Shown: positions 24,362 to 33,520 of the stretch, piece by piece
Layout of the letters: each line of letters begins with the position of its first letter
Position numbering within the stretch: the first letter of the stretch is position 1
NCBI RefSeq assembly: GCF_003346515.1
Contig: NZ_QQNA01000097.1
Span: 1-56,146 of the forward strand
Reading direction: 5' to 3'
Source: Streptomyces corynorhini
Lineage (GTDB): Bacteria; Actinomycetota; Actinomycetes; Streptomycetales; Streptomycetaceae
DNA: 56,146 bases
Made by a program: the position numbers and the translations under genes
The notes under the pieces: model-generated
Seen by the model: only the letters and a program-made list of their open reading frames with translations
Database searches by the model: none
Told to the model about the DNA's origin: nothing

Positions 24362-24949
24362 GTGCGCAAGGATGCGGCCGTGGCCGATGACCGCCCTCAC
24401 CGGGCCCGACACCGGAGCGCGACACCGCGCACCAATACTCCCGCTCCCGATGAGGAGTTGATGCGAGCGCTGTACCGCGAACATGCCGGACCGCTGCTCG
24501 CCTACGTCATGCGCCTCGTCGCGGGCGACCGCCAGCGGGCCGAGGATGTCGTACAGGAAACGCTCATCCGTGCCTGGAAGAACGCCGGCCAGCTCAATAG
24601 GGCGACCGGCTCTGTCCGACCCTGGCTGGTGACGGTCGCTCGGCGGATCGTCATCGACGGACACCGCAGCCGGCAGGCCCGGCCGCAGGAAGTCGATCCG
24701 TCGCCGCTGGAGGTCATGCCCGCGGAGGACGAGATTGACAAGGCGTTGTGGCTGATGACGCTCTCGGATGCGCTGGAGGATTTGACCCCCGCCCACCGGG
24801 AAGTACTCGTGGAGACGTACTTCAAGGGGCGTACGGTCAATGAGGCTGCCGAGACCCTCGGCATACCCAGCGGGACCGTGCGTTCCCGGGTGTTCTACGC
24901 ACTGCGTTCCATGAAGCTCGCGTTGGAGGAGAGGGGGGTCTCGGCATGA
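24362..24949 (+). CDS. sigU: ECF RNA polymerase sigma factor (SigU-like)
   Basis: 195 residues from GTG 24362. Sigma region 2 is visible at about 30-100 (YREHAGPLLAYVMRLV, RAEDVVQETLIRAWKN, RPWLVTVARRIVIDGHR). Region 4 is at about 135-190 (LTPAHREVLVETYFKG, EAAETLGIPSGTVRSR, FYALRSMK). It directs RNA polymerase to a dedicated promoter set when released from its anti-sigma. The stop overlaps the next start (ATGA). The name sigU rests on remembered gene order (SCO2954 in S. coelicolor) and not on a search. Confidence 0.85.
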   Translation: MRKDAAVADDRPHRARHRSATPRTNTPAPDEELMRALYREHAGPLLAYVMRLVAGDRQRAEDVVQETLIRAWKNAGQLNRATGSVRPWLVTVARRIVIDGHRSRQARPQEVDPSPLEVMPAEDEIDKALWLMTLSDALEDLTPAHREVLVETYFKGRTVNEAAETLGIPSGTVRSRVFYALRSMKLALEERGVSA

Positions 24950-25791
24950 CCACGCACGAGCAGTACGGACTGGGCGACGAAAGTACTGTGCATGAAGCCG
25001 TCGGAGCGTATGTTCTCGGCATTCTGGACGATGCCGAGGCGACGGCGTTCGAGGCGCATCTGGCGGGCTGCCGGATCTGCGCCGTCCACCTGGAGGAGTT
25101 CTCCGGGATGGAACCGATGCTCGCCATGCTGGCGGACACGCCGTCCGATCGTTTCTCCGTACCCGAATCACTGCCGGGCCCGCTCGGCGCGCCCGCCAAG
25201 CCGGTCGTCGTGCCGCTCGCCCAGCTGCCGACGCCGTCCGTCTCCGTACAGCCGAGCCCGCAGCTGCTCGGCAGACTGGTCGACGAGGTCGCGGTCAAGC
25301 GCGCCAAGCGCAAGCGCCGCGGACTGTACCTCGTGGCCGCCGCCGCGGTGCTGATCATCGGCGGACCGGTGGGAGCCGTCGTGGCGACCTCCGGCGACTC
25401 GTCGCCCGGCAGCAACCAGGCGGCGTCCCGTAATCCGGCCGACGACTTCAAGAAGCTGACGGCCAAGGTGGCGGCGACCGACCCCACCACCAAGGTCAGC
25501 GCGAGCGTCGCCACCGAGGCCAAGCTGTGGGGCACCCGCACCGCCCTGGAGCTGAAGAACGTCAAGGGCCCGCTCAAGTGCAGCCTCATCGCCGTCTCCA
25601 AGACCGGTGAGGAGGAGGTCGTCACCTCCTGGTCGGTGCCCGAGTGGGGGTACGGGATCCCGGACAGCCCCAATGAGAACGGCAAGAAGCCGCTCTACGT
25701 GGAGGGCGGTACGGCCATGGACAAGAAGGACATCGCCCACTTCGAGGTCCGGACGTTCGACGGAGACCGATTGGTGGAGATCCCTGCCTGA
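24946..25791 (+). CDS. rsuA: Zinc-finger anti-sigma factor (RsuA-like)
   Basis: 281 residues, a single-pass membrane protein. The N-terminal zinc-binding anti-sigma domain reads EAVGAYVLGILDDAEATAFE with the HxxxCxxC motif in HLAGCRIC. A transmembrane helix lies at about 126-150 (GLYLVAAAAVLIIGGPVGAVV), flanked by RAKRKRR. The outer part has no catalytic motif and may sense envelope signals. The ATGA overlap with the sigma gene indicates coupled synthesis. RsuA would hold SigU at the membrane. The gene name is by synteny. Confidence 0.85.
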   Translation: MTTHEQYGLGDESTVHEAVGAYVLGILDDAEATAFEAHLAGCRICAVHLEEFSGMEPMLAMLADTPSDRFSVPESLPGPLGAPAKPVVVPLAQLPTPSVSVQPSPQLLGRLVDEVAVKRAKRKRRGLYLVAAAAVLIIGGPVGAVVATSGDSSPGSNQAASRNPADDFKKLTAKVAATDPTTKVSASVATEAKLWGTRTALELKNVKGPLKCSLIAVSKTGEEEVVTSWSVPEWGYGIPDSPNENGKKPLYVEGGTAMDKKDIAHFEVRTFDGDRLVEIPA

Positions 25792-25853
25792 CATCCCCGC
25801 CCCCTTCGCGTACGGTTGACGGCTGCCCAACGCACGTCATGAAGGGGGCCTCG

Positions 25854-28418
25854 GTGGCCGCGCAGGATGCCGCTGTTCAATCGGCTGGACCCGCCGTCGA
25901 TCCCGTGCGCGACACGGGGCACGACTCCGTACGCGACCGTGAGATCGGTGTCGAACAGCACCATCTGGACCAGGTGTACCGCCGCCTCGAGGAGAAGATC
26001 CACGAGGCGGAGTTCCTGATGAACGACGCCGCCAAACGGGGACAGGTCGGCACCCCGGGAGCCCTCGCGGAGCGGGACGCGCAGGTCTTCCGGGCCGGTA
26101 TCCACCTCAATCGGCTCAACAACGAGTTCGAGGACTTCCTCTTCGGCCGGATCGACCTGCTGCGCGGCAAGGACGGCAAGAAAGGCCCGGACGGCGCCTA
26201 CACCTCGGTCGAACCGGCCGACGACGCCATCCGGGCCGACCGCGCCGCCGAGATCGCCGAGACGCTGCACATCGGCCGGATCGGCGTCCTGGACTCCGAC
26301 TACTCGCCGCTGGTCATCGACTGGCGCGCGCCCGCCGCCGCGCCGTTCTACCGCTCCACCCCGGTGGACCCCGGGCGGGTCGTACGGCGCCGGGTCGTGC
26401 GCTCCAAGGGCCGCAAGGTCCTCGGCGTCGAGGACGACCTGATGCGCCCCGAGCTGACCGCCTCGCTGGACGGCGAGCCGCTCGCCGTCATCGGCGACGG
26501 CGCGCTGATGGCCGCGCTCGGCCAGGCCCGCAGCCACACCATGCGGGACATCGTCTCCTCCATCCAGGCCGAACAGGACCTGGTCATCAGGGCCCCCGCC
26601 GCCTCCGTCACCGAGGTCGCGGGCGGCCCCGGCACCGGCAAGACGGCCGTCGCGCTGCACCGCGCCGCCTATCTCCTCTACCAGGACCGGCGGCGCTACG
26701 CGGGCGGCATCCTCATCGTCTCCCCGACGCCGCTGCTCGTCGCGTACACCGAAGGCGTGCTGCCCTCGCTGGGCGAGGAGGGGCAGGTGGCGATCCGCGC
26801 GGTCGGATCGCTGGTGGACGGCGCCGAGGCCACCGCGTACGACGAACCGGCCGCGGCGCGCGTCAAGGGCTCCGCCCGGATGGTCAAGGTGCTGCGCCAC
26901 GCGGCGAGAGGCGCCCTGGAAGGGGCCGCGGAAGCCACGGGCGCGGGAGGCCGCCGCGGCCGGAGCCGGGGCGGGCGGCGCGGCGGCGCGGGACAGGACG
27001 GCTCGGGTCAGCTCGCCTTCGGCGAGATCGAGACCGAGATCGAGACCGAGGCCGGAGCAGGGACCGCGACCGGGATCGGGGTCGGACCAGGGACCACGAC
27101 CGGGGCAGGCGCCGACGGCGCCACCGCGGCCGTACGGACCGACCGGCTCCGCGTCGTCGCCTTCGGCCGACGGCTGGAGCTGGAGGCCGAGGAACTGCAC
27201 CGGATCCGGCAGTCCGTGCTCAGCGGTACCGCCCCGGTCAACCTGCTCAGACCCCGGGCGAGACGGCTGCTGCTCGACGCCCTGTGGGCCAAGTCCGGTG
27301 CCGCGTCGCGGGCGGGGGAGTACCTCTCCAAGGGAGACGCGGAGCTGGCCGCCGAACTGCGCGGCGGCTTCGACGACGACCTGACCTCCGAGGACGCCTT
27401 CGTGGAGTTCCTGGACGCCTGGTGGCCCGAGCTGACGCCGCGCGGTGTGCTCGCCGCGATGGCCGACGAACGGCGGCTGGGCCGCTGGACGCGCCGGGTG
27501 CTCAACCAGGGCGAGAGCAGACGGCTGGCCCGCTCGCTGCGGCGGCTCGGCCCGGACGGCACGGGCCCGCTCTCCGTGCACGACGTGGCGCTCCTGGACG
27601 AGCTGGAGACGCTGCTGGGCGCCCCGCCGCGCCCGCGCAAGCGGCGCGACCTCGACCCGCTGGACCAGCTCACCGGGCTGGAGGAGCTGATGCCGCAGCG
27701 CGAGGAGTCGCAGCGCGAGCGGGCCGAGCGGCTGGCGGCGGAGCGTACGGAGTACGCGCACGTCATCGTGGACGAGGCGCAGGACCTGACCCCGATGCAG
27801 TGGCGGATGGTCGGCCGCCGCGGCCGGCAGGCCACCTGGACGGTGGTCGGCGACGCCGCGCAGTCCTCGTGGTCCGACCCGGACGAGGCAGCCGAGGCCC
27901 GCGACGAGGCGCTGGGCGCCCGCCCGCGCCGCCGCTTCACCCTGACGGTGAACTACCGCAACCCGGCCGAGATCGCCGAACTGGCGGCCAAGGTGCTGGC
28001 GCTGGCCATGCCCGGCATGGAGTCCCCGCGAGCGGTGCGCTCCACCGGCGTACGCCCGCGCTTCAGCGTCGTGCGCGACGGCGATCTGGCCGCGTCCGTA
28101 CGGGAGGAGGCGCGGCGGCTGCTGGAGCGGGTGGACGGCACCGTGGGCGTCGTCGTCGCCATGCACCGGCGCCAGCAGGCGGCGCGCTGGCTGGCCGGGC
28201 TCGGCGAACGGGTGGTCGCGCTGGGCAGCCTTGAGGCCAAGGGCCTGGAGTACGACGCGACGGTCGTGGTCTCCCCCGCGGACATCGCGGACGAGTCCCC
28301 GGCGGGCCTGCGGGTGCTGTACGTGGCGCTGACGAGGGCGACGCAGCAGCTCACGGTGGTCTCGGCGGCCCGGGACGAGCCGGACGCGGACGGCGTGCCC
28401 GACCTGCTCCGCGACTGA
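25854..28418 (+). CDS. helD: HelD-family RNA polymerase recycling ATPase
   Basis: About 854 residues with UvrD-like helicase motifs. The N-terminal coiled coil (EIGVEQHHLDQVYRRLEEKI) is typical of HelD, followed by Walker A GGPGTGKTAVALHR near residue 257. VIVDEAQDLTPMQW (motif II) lies near 637, then GDAAQSSW, and the C-terminal LYVALTRATQQL. HelD proteins bind RNA polymerase and clear stalled complexes, and some confer rifampicin tolerance. GTG 25854 is preferred because AAGGGGG precedes it; ATG 25839 is the alternative. Residues about 359-425 form an odd low-complexity insert (RRGRSRGGRRGG followed by an ETEIETE-type acidic and Gly/Thr run). Confidence 0.87.
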   Translation: MAAQDAAVQSAGPAVDPVRDTGHDSVRDREIGVEQHHLDQVYRRLEEKIHEAEFLMNDAAKRGQVGTPGALAERDAQVFRAGIHLNRLNNEFEDFLFGRIDLLRGKDGKKGPDGAYTSVEPADDAIRADRAAEIAETLHIGRIGVLDSDYSPLVIDWRAPAAAPFYRSTPVDPGRVVRRRVVRSKGRKVLGVEDDLMRPELTASLDGEPLAVIGDGALMAALGQARSHTMRDIVSSIQAEQDLVIRAPAASVTEVAGGPGTGKTAVALHRAAYLLYQDRRRYAGGILIVSPTPLLVAYTEGVLPSLGEEGQVAIRAVGSLVDGAEATAYDEPAAARVKGSARMVKVLRHAARGALEGAAEATGAGGRRGRSRGGRRGGAGQDGSGQLAFGEIETEIETEAGAGTATGIGVGPGTTTGAGADGATAAVRTDRLRVVAFGRRLELEAEELHRIRQSVLSGTAPVNLLRPRARRLLLDALWAKSGAASRAGEYLSKGDAELAAELRGGFDDDLTSEDAFVEFLDAWWPELTPRGVLAAMADERRLGRWTRRVLNQGESRRLARSLRRLGPDGTGPLSVHDVALLDELETLLGAPPRPRKRRDLDPLDQLTGLEELMPQREESQRERAERLAAERTEYAHVIVDEAQDLTPMQWRMVGRRGRQATWTVVGDAAQSSWSDPDEAAEARDEALGARPRRRFTLTVNYRNPAEIAELAAKVLALAMPGMESPRAVRSTGVRPRFSVVRDGDLAASVREEARRLLERVDGTVGVVVAMHRRQQAARWLAGLGERVVALGSLEAKGLEYDATVVVSPADIADESPAGLRVLYVALTRATQQLTVVSAARDEPDADGVPDLLRD

Positions 28419-28463
28419 GCCGCGGGCCGTTGGCGGGCCTGCTGAGGACCTGCTGGGGCCCGG

Positions 28464-28518
28464 GACGGGCCTGCGACGGGCCTGCGAGGGGCCCGCGAGG
28501 GGCCCGCGACGGGCGCTC
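28464..28518. repeat. Five tandem 11-bp repeats
   Basis: Units of GACGGGCCTGC, GACGGGCCTGC, GAGGGGCCCGC, GAGGGGCCCGC and GACGGGCGCTC follow the helD stop directly. They have no evident function. Confidence 0.75.
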
Positions 28519-28641
28519 GGCGGGGCCGGTCGGCGTCCCCGCCGCACATCTCGCCCAAACGCGTGTTCGGAATGAGCGAGATTGACCCCGAGTCAACTCG
28601 TATGGAGGGAATCACTTACCGGGGTGGTTTGTTAACCTGGG

Positions 28642-28805
28642 GGTGGCACCGACTCGATCCAAGCCCCCGGGCCCAACCTTCGTCGCTTCGAGCGACCACT
28701 TGCCGCGAGGCGAGCATGGCGGGTCGGTGCCACCTCACGTAGTCACGCAGGCGTGTCCGACGCGCCGAGCAGGCCCCCGCCACTGAGTGGCGGGGGCCTG
28801 TTTTC
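28642..28805 (+). ncRNA. Structured small RNA, candidate 6C RNA (scr2952-like)
   Basis: A perfect 12-bp pairing GGTGGCACCGAC (28642-28653) with 28723-28734 encloses smaller hairpins (GTCGC-TTCGA-GCGAC; GCC-GCGA-GGC) and a C-rich segment AAGCCCCCGGGCCC. Downstream is a 13-bp GC stem followed by TTTT at 28770-28804, an unusually good intrinsic terminator for Streptomyces. No protein fits. The position between helD and the malic enzyme gene matches my memory of the S. coelicolor sRNA scr2952, a 6C RNA homologue, but I cannot verify this. The strand is set by the T-tract. The 5' end is approximate. Confidence 0.65.
28770..28800 (+). terminator. Intrinsic terminator of the small RNA
   Basis: CAGGCCCCCGCCA (28770-28782) pairs perfectly with 28788-28800 around a 5-nt loop and is followed by TTTTCGT. 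Confidence 0.9.
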
Positions 28806-28947
28806 GTCTCGCATCATGGACGACGGGTTCCGTAGATAAAGGTCTTTACCTGTTACCAGTCGGTAGGTGCGACCATCTGAAGGTCTCTCCGGTCCGCTGG
28901 GCCGGACGGGGCGGCAATGAGGTAGGGAAAGAAGAGGGAACACGGTC

Positions 28948-30366
28948 ATGGCAACGGCGCCCAGCGTCTCGTACTCGATGACAGTCAGGCTGGAGGTCCC
29001 CGCGAGCGGTACCGCGGTCTCCCAGCTGACCACGGCCGTGGAATCCTCCGGCGGCTCGGTGACCGGCCTGGACGTGACCGCCTCCGGCCACGAGAAGCTG
29101 CGGATCGATGTGACCATCGCCGCCAGCTCCACCGGGCACGCCGACGAGATCGTGGAACAACTGCGGGGGATCGAGGGCGTGACCCTCGGCAAGGTCTCCG
29201 ACCGTACGTTCCTCATGCACCTCGGCGGCAAGATCGAGATGCAGTCCAAGCACCCCATCCGCAACCGTGACGATCTTTCCATGATCTACACCCCGGGTGT
29301 GGCGCGGGTCTGCATGGCGATCGCGGAGAACCCCGAGGACGCCCGCAGGCTCACCATCAAGCGCAACTCGGTGGCGGTCGTCACCGACGGCTCCGCCGTG
29401 CTCGGCCTGGGCAACATCGGCCCCAAGGCCGCGCTGCCCGTGATGGAGGGCAAGGCGGCCCTGTTCAAGCGGTTCGCCGGCATCGACGCCTGGCCGATCT
29501 GCCTGGACACGCAGAACTCCGACGAGATCGTCGCGATCGTCAAGGCGATCGCGCCCGGCTTCGCGGGGATCAACCTGGAGGACATCTCCGCGCCCCGCTG
29601 CTTCGAGATCGAGGCGCGGCTGCGCGAGGCGCTGGACATCCCGGTCTTCCACGACGACCAGCACGGCACCGCGATCGTCGTCCTCGCCGCGCTGACCAAC
29701 GCGCTGCGCGTGGTCGGCAAGGGCATCGGCGACGTACGGGTGGTCATGTCCGGCGCGGGCGCCGCCGGTACGGCGATCCTGAAGCTGCTCATCGCGGCGG
29801 GCGTCAAGCACGCCGTGGTCGCCGACATCCACGGCGTGGTGCACGCGGACCGTGAGGACCTGGTGGCCGCCGCCCCCGACTCGCCGCTGCGCTGGATCGC
29901 CGACAACACCAACCCCGAGGGCGTCACGGGCACGCTCAAGGAGGCCGTGCGCGGCGCCGACGTGTTCATCGGCGTCTCGGCCCCCAACGTGCTGGACGGC
30001 GCCGACGTGGCGGCCATGGCGGAGGGAGCCATCGTCTTCGCGCTGGCCAACCCCGACCCGGAGGTCGACCCGACGATCGCGCGCGAGACGGCCGCCGTGG
30101 TGGCCACGGGCCGCTCCGACTTCCCCAACCAGATCAACAACGTGCTGGTCTTCCCCGGCGTCTTCCGCGGCCTGCTGGACGCCCAGTCCCGTACGGTCAA
30201 CACGGACATGATGCTGGCCGCCGCCACCGCCCTCGCGAACGTGGTCGGCGAGGACGAGCTGAACGCGAACTACATCGTCCCGTCGGTCTTCAACGACAAG
30301 GTCGCGGGCGCGGTGGCCGGGGCGGTCAACGAGGCCGCCAGAGCGGACGGCGTGGCCCTCGCCTGA
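28948..30366 (+). CDS. NAD(P)-dependent malic enzyme with N-terminal ACT domain
   Basis: 472 residues from ATG 28948 after GAGGGAA. Residues about 8-80 form an ACT-like regulatory domain (SYSMTVRLEVPASGTAVSQ). The malic enzyme follows: SMIYTPGVARVCMAIAENP (catalytic Tyr), GLGNIGPKAALPVMEGKAALFK (catalytic Lys), VFHDDQHGTAIVV (metal ligands) and the Rossmann loop VVMSGAGAAGTAI. It decarboxylates malate to pyruvate in the cytoplasm, linking the TCA cycle to pyruvate, acetyl-CoA and NAD(P)H supply. S. coelicolor has an NAD-type enzyme at this map position (from memory). Cofactor preference was not read from sequence. Confidence 0.93.
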   Translation: MATAPSVSYSMTVRLEVPASGTAVSQLTTAVESSGGSVTGLDVTASGHEKLRIDVTIAASSTGHADEIVEQLRGIEGVTLGKVSDRTFLMHLGGKIEMQSKHPIRNRDDLSMIYTPGVARVCMAIAENPEDARRLTIKRNSVAVVTDGSAVLGLGNIGPKAALPVMEGKAALFKRFAGIDAWPICLDTQNSDEIVAIVKAIAPGFAGINLEDISAPRCFEIEARLREALDIPVFHDDQHGTAIVVLAALTNALRVVGKGIGDVRVVMSGAGAAGTAILKLLIAAGVKHAVVADIHGVVHADREDLVAAAPDSPLRWIADNTNPEGVTGTLKEAVRGADVFIGVSAPNVLDGADVAAMAEGAIVFALANPDPEVDPTIARETAAVVATGRSDFPNQINNVLVFPGVFRGLLDAQSRTVNTDMMLAAATALANVVGEDELNANYIVPSVFNDKVAGAVAGAVNEAARADGVALA

Positions 30367-30797
30367 GGGCAGGCGCGCCGGGCGGCCGACGGTGTGTCCC
30401 GTCCACCCGGATGGGCGCACCGCGCAGGTGAAGCGCGTGATCACGGTCACGCTACCCACCACTGCGGTACATCTCACGTCCGCCCGGTGCCCGGCGCGTC
30501 GCGATTCGCCGGGCCCCACGCACCCCTTTAGGCTCTGCCAGACGGGACTTTCGCAACGCGCTCCAGGCTCCAAGGAGTCTCCACAGAGTCGACGGAACGT
30601 CACGACGACGAGGCAGAGGTGCTTTTCGTGTGGCTCCGGAGGGTGCCGGATTGGCTTTCCCGCCGCTGGTGGGGGCAGGATGCGTATTCGGGCGCGAGGG
30701 TCTGGCAGCAGACCCGGGTCCGGGGACTGTCCGAGGGCCCTGGCAGCATCGGCTTCGATCTCACGCCTACAGGCAAGAAGAACACGGGAGTAACAAC
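30367..30797. promoter_or_regulatory. Leader/promoter region of the HU gene
   Basis: 431 bp without a convincing gene. It presumably holds the hup promoter(s) and a long 5' leader. The ribosome site upstream of ATG 30798 is GGGAG in aacacgggagtaacaac. No clear riboswitch-like structure was seen. Confidence 0.5.
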
Positions 30798-31079
30798 ATG
30801 AACCGCAGTGAGCTGGTGGCCGCCCTGGCCGACCGCGCCGAGGTGACCCGCAAGGACGCCGACGCTGTGCTGGCCGCTCTCGCCGAGACGGTCGGTGAGG
30901 TCGTCGCCAAGGGCGACGAGAAGGTCACCATCCCCGGCTTCCTGACCTTCGAGCGCACCCACCGTGCCGCTCGCACCGCTCGTAACCCGCAGACCGGCGA
31001 CCCGATCCAGATCCCGGCGGGCTACAGCGTGAAGGTCTCCGCGGGCTCCAAGCTCAAGGAAGCCGCCAAGGGCAAGTAG
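30798..31079 (+). CDS. hupA: Histone-like DNA-binding protein HU (short form)
   Basis: 93 residues, the usual length of HU: MNRSELVAALADRAEVTRKDAD, VTIPGFLTFERTHRAARTARNPQTG (beta-arm with the RNPQTG signature) and KVSAGSKLKEAAKGK. It is a homodimeric nucleoid protein that bends DNA. It is not the long Lys/Ala-tailed HupS form, because there is no C-terminal extension. Expression is probably strong, with a long dedicated upstream region and a 17-bp terminator downstream. Confidence 0.95.
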   Translation: MNRSELVAALADRAEVTRKDADAVLAALAETVGEVVAKGDEKVTIPGFLTFERTHRAARTARNPQTGDPIQIPAGYSVKVSAGSKLKEAAKGK

Positions 31080-31122
31080 CACCCATGGTCCGACAGCGCC
31101 GGTGAACGACGCTGGGCCACAC

Positions 31123-31159
31123 GCAGGGGCGGCCGTCCGATCCGGACGGCCGCCCCTGC
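31123..31159. terminator. Bidirectional terminator between hupA and murA
   Basis: A 17-bp perfect stem (31123-31139 with 31143-31159) and a 3-nt loop between convergent genes. Confidence 0.9.
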
Positions 31160-31221
31160 TGTGTTCGGCCGTCAGAAGCCGTCAGAGGGCCGTTCGGCGT
31201 GCGCGCGCTGTGCGGGTCCGG

Positions 31222-32562
31222 TCAGGCGACCGAGGGGCCGGGCAGCTCCACCTTGGCGCCCAGCTCGACCAGCTTGTCGAGGAAGTTCTCGTAGCCGCGG
31301 TTGATCAGATCGATGCCGTGCACCCGCGAGGTGCCCTGCGCGGCCAGCGCCGCGATCAGGTACGAGAAGCCGCCGCGCAGGTCGGGGATGACCAGATCCG
31401 CGCCCTGGAGCTTGGTGGGGCCCGACACCACGGCGGAGTGCAGGAAGTTGCGCTGCCCGAAGCGGCAGTCCGAGCCGCCCAGGCACTCCCGGTAGAGCTG
31501 GATGTGCGCGCCCATCTGGTTGAGCGCGGAGGTGAAGCCGAGCCGCGACTCGTACACCGTCTCGTGGACGATGGACAGCCCCGACGCCTGTGTCAGGGCC
31601 ACCACCAGCGGCTGCTGCCAGTCGGTCTGGAAACCGGGGTGCACGTCCGTCTCCAGCGCGATCGCGTTGAGCGAGCCGCCCGGATGCCAGAAGCGGATGC
31701 CCTCGTCGTCGATCTCGAAGGCGCCGCCCACCTTGCGGTAGGTGTTCAGGAACGTCATCATCGACCGCTGCTGGGCGCCCCGGACGTAGATGTTGCCCTC
31801 GGTGGCCAGCGCGGCGGACGCCCAGGAGGCGGCCTCCAGCCGGTCCGGCAGCGCCCGGTGCGTGTAGCCGTCCAGCCGGTCGACCCCGGTGATCCGGATC
31901 GTCCGGTCGGTGTCCATCGAGATCATCGCGCCCATCTTCTGGAGGACGCAGATCAGATCCTCGATCTCCGGCTCCACGGCGGCGTTCGACAGCTCGGTGA
32001 CGCCCTCGGCCAGCACGGCCGTCAGCAGCACCTGCTCGGTCGAGCCCACCGACGGGTACGGCAGCCGGATCTTGGTGCCGCGCAGCCGCTGCGGGGCTTC
32101 CAGGTACTGGCCGTCGGCCCGCTTCTCGATCGTGGCGCCGAACTGGCGCAGCACGTCGAAGTGGAAGTCGATCGGCCTGCCGCCGATGTCGCAGCCGCCC
32201 AGACCGGGGATGAACGCGTGGCCGAGCCGGTGCAGCAGCGGGCCGCAGAAGAGGATCGGGATGCGCGACGAGCCGGCGTGGGCGTCGATGTCGGCGACGT
32301 TGGCGCTCTCGACGTGGGTCGGGTCGAGGATCAGCTCGCCCGGTTCGTCGCCGGGGCGCACGGTCACGCCGTGCAGCTGGAGCAGTCCCCGTACGACCCG
32401 CACGTCGCGGATGTCCGGCACGTTGCGCAGCCGGCTCGGGCCGCTGCCGAGCAGGGCCGCGACCATGGCCTTCGGAACCAGGTTCTTCGCGCCTCGGACG
32501 CGGATCTCGCCCTCCAGCGGGGTTCCACCGTGGACAAGCATTACATCGTCTGTGGCGGTCAT
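31222..32562 (-). CDS. murA: UDP-N-acetylglucosamine 1-carboxyvinyltransferase
   Basis: 446 residues. It performs the first committed step of peptidoglycan synthesis: enolpyruvyl transfer from PEP to UDP-GlcNAc in the cytoplasm. The N-terminal GAKNLVPKAMVAALL (substrate Lys-Asn) and the loop GLGGCDIGGRPIDFH are visible. The Cys in that loop corresponds to the catalytic, fosfomycin-alkylated Cys. The C-terminal PDLRGGFSYLIAALAAQG is also visible. Streptomyces usually has two MurA paralogues and this is probably one of them. It is divergent from yqgE and convergent with hupA. Confidence 0.93.
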   Translation of the reverse strand: MTATDDVMLVHGGTPLEGEIRVRGAKNLVPKAMVAALLGSGPSRLRNVPDIRDVRVVRGLLQLHGVTVRPGDEPGELILDPTHVESANVADIDAHAGSSRIPILFCGPLLHRLGHAFIPGLGGCDIGGRPIDFHFDVLRQFGATIEKRADGQYLEAPQRLRGTKIRLPYPSVGSTEQVLLTAVLAEGVTELSNAAVEPEIEDLICVLQKMGAMISMDTDRTIRITGVDRLDGYTHRALPDRLEAASWASAALATEGNIYVRGAQQRSMMTFLNTYRKVGGAFEIDDEGIRFWHPGGSLNAIALETDVHPGFQTDWQQPLVVALTQASGLSIVHETVYESRLGFTSALNQMGAHIQLYRECLGGSDCRFGQRNFLHSAVVSGPTKLQGADLVIPDLRGGFSYLIAALAAQGTSRVHGIDLINRGYENFLDKLVELGAKVELPGPSVA

Positions 32563-32837
32563 GAATCTCGCGTTCCGGAGTGGGCGGGCAGGTGGTCAAG
32601 GAAAAGGGTAAGGGGCGACAACCCCTGTCCCGTAAGGCCCGGGGCGGATGGGACACGTAATGGACATGTAACGGTAGAGGCGGCGCCACGCAATGTGGGG
32701 GAGCCCTCGCGGAGGGTCACCGGGCGAGTTTCGTCCGCCCGCGCGCGCCCCTCCGTCACCCCGCGCTCCGCAGCGGGTTCACGCCCACTGTGCCGGGCGC
32801 GCCCCACGGAGGGCGAAGATGCGGGATCATGTGTCGC

Positions 32838-33398
32838 ATGACCGAGGTGTCCTCGCTCACAGGGCGGTTGCTTGTCGCGACACCCGCCCTGGCGGATCCG
32901 AATTTCGACCGCGCGGTGGTCCTCCTGCTCGACCACGACAAGGAGGGTTCCCTCGGCGTGGTCCTCAACAGGCCCACCCCGGTGGGCGTCGGGGACATCC
33001 TGGAGCCCTGGGGGGAGCTGGCGGGCGAGCCCGGCGTGGTCTTCCAGGGCGGGCCCGTCTCGCTGGACTCGGCGCTGGCGCTCGGCGTCATCCCCGGCGC
33101 GGAGGGCCCGTTGGGCTGGCGCCGGGTGTACGGGGCGATCGGGCTGGTCGACCTGGACGCCCCGCCCGAGCTGCTGGCGCGGGCGCTCGGCTCGCTGCGG
33201 GTCTTCGCCGGATACGCGGGATGGGGCCCCGGCCAGCTGGAGAACGAGCTGCGCGAAGGCGCCTGGTACGTCGTGGACTCGGAGCCGGGCGACGTCTCGT
33301 CGCCGCGCCCCGAGGGGCTGTGGCGGGCGGTGCTGCGCAGACAGCGGGGCGAGCTGGCCATGTTCGCCACATATCCGGACGATCCCTCCCTCAACTGA
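32838..33398 (+). CDS. YqgE/AlgH family protein
   Basis: 186 residues with the UPF0301 signature: GRLLVATPALADPNFDRAVVLLLDHD, GVVLNRPTPVGVGDIL, VFQGGPVSLDSALALG and FAGYAGWGPGQLENELREGAW. Structures are known but the biochemical role is unresolved. The start is uncertain: ATG 32838 (MTEVSS) is chosen, an in-frame ATG at 32829 is close by, and the only Shine-Dalgarno-like GGAGGG lies 16-25 nt upstream. Confidence 0.9.
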   Translation: MTEVSSLTGRLLVATPALADPNFDRAVVLLLDHDKEGSLGVVLNRPTPVGVGDILEPWGELAGEPGVVFQGGPVSLDSALALGVIPGAEGPLGWRRVYGAIGLVDLDAPPELLARALGSLRVFAGYAGWGPGQLENELREGAWYVVDSEPGDVSSPRPEGLWRAVLRRQRGELAMFATYPDDPSLN

Positions 33399-33520
33399 GG
33401 GATTGGCCTGATGGTGCCGCCCACGCCCCCGGCGTGTCGGCGCGATGCGTGAGCACTCGGCTCCGGAGTGCATGGACCCGGGCCGCCGTGAACCGCCCGG
33501 CGTGGGTACCCTTGGCTCCC

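Noticed and set aside
28966..28990. Malic enzyme start at an internal ATG
   Set aside because: ATG 28948 has a GAGGGAA ribosome site, and the ACT domain begins directly after it.
30392..30793. Small gene between the malic enzyme and HU genes
   Set aside because: No domain, no ribosome site and low coding quality. It is more likely promoter and leader DNA.
31222..32562. MurA as a fosfomycin-insensitive (Cys to Asp) variant
   Set aside because: The loop reads GGCDIGGRP. The Cys is present and the Asp is the next residue.
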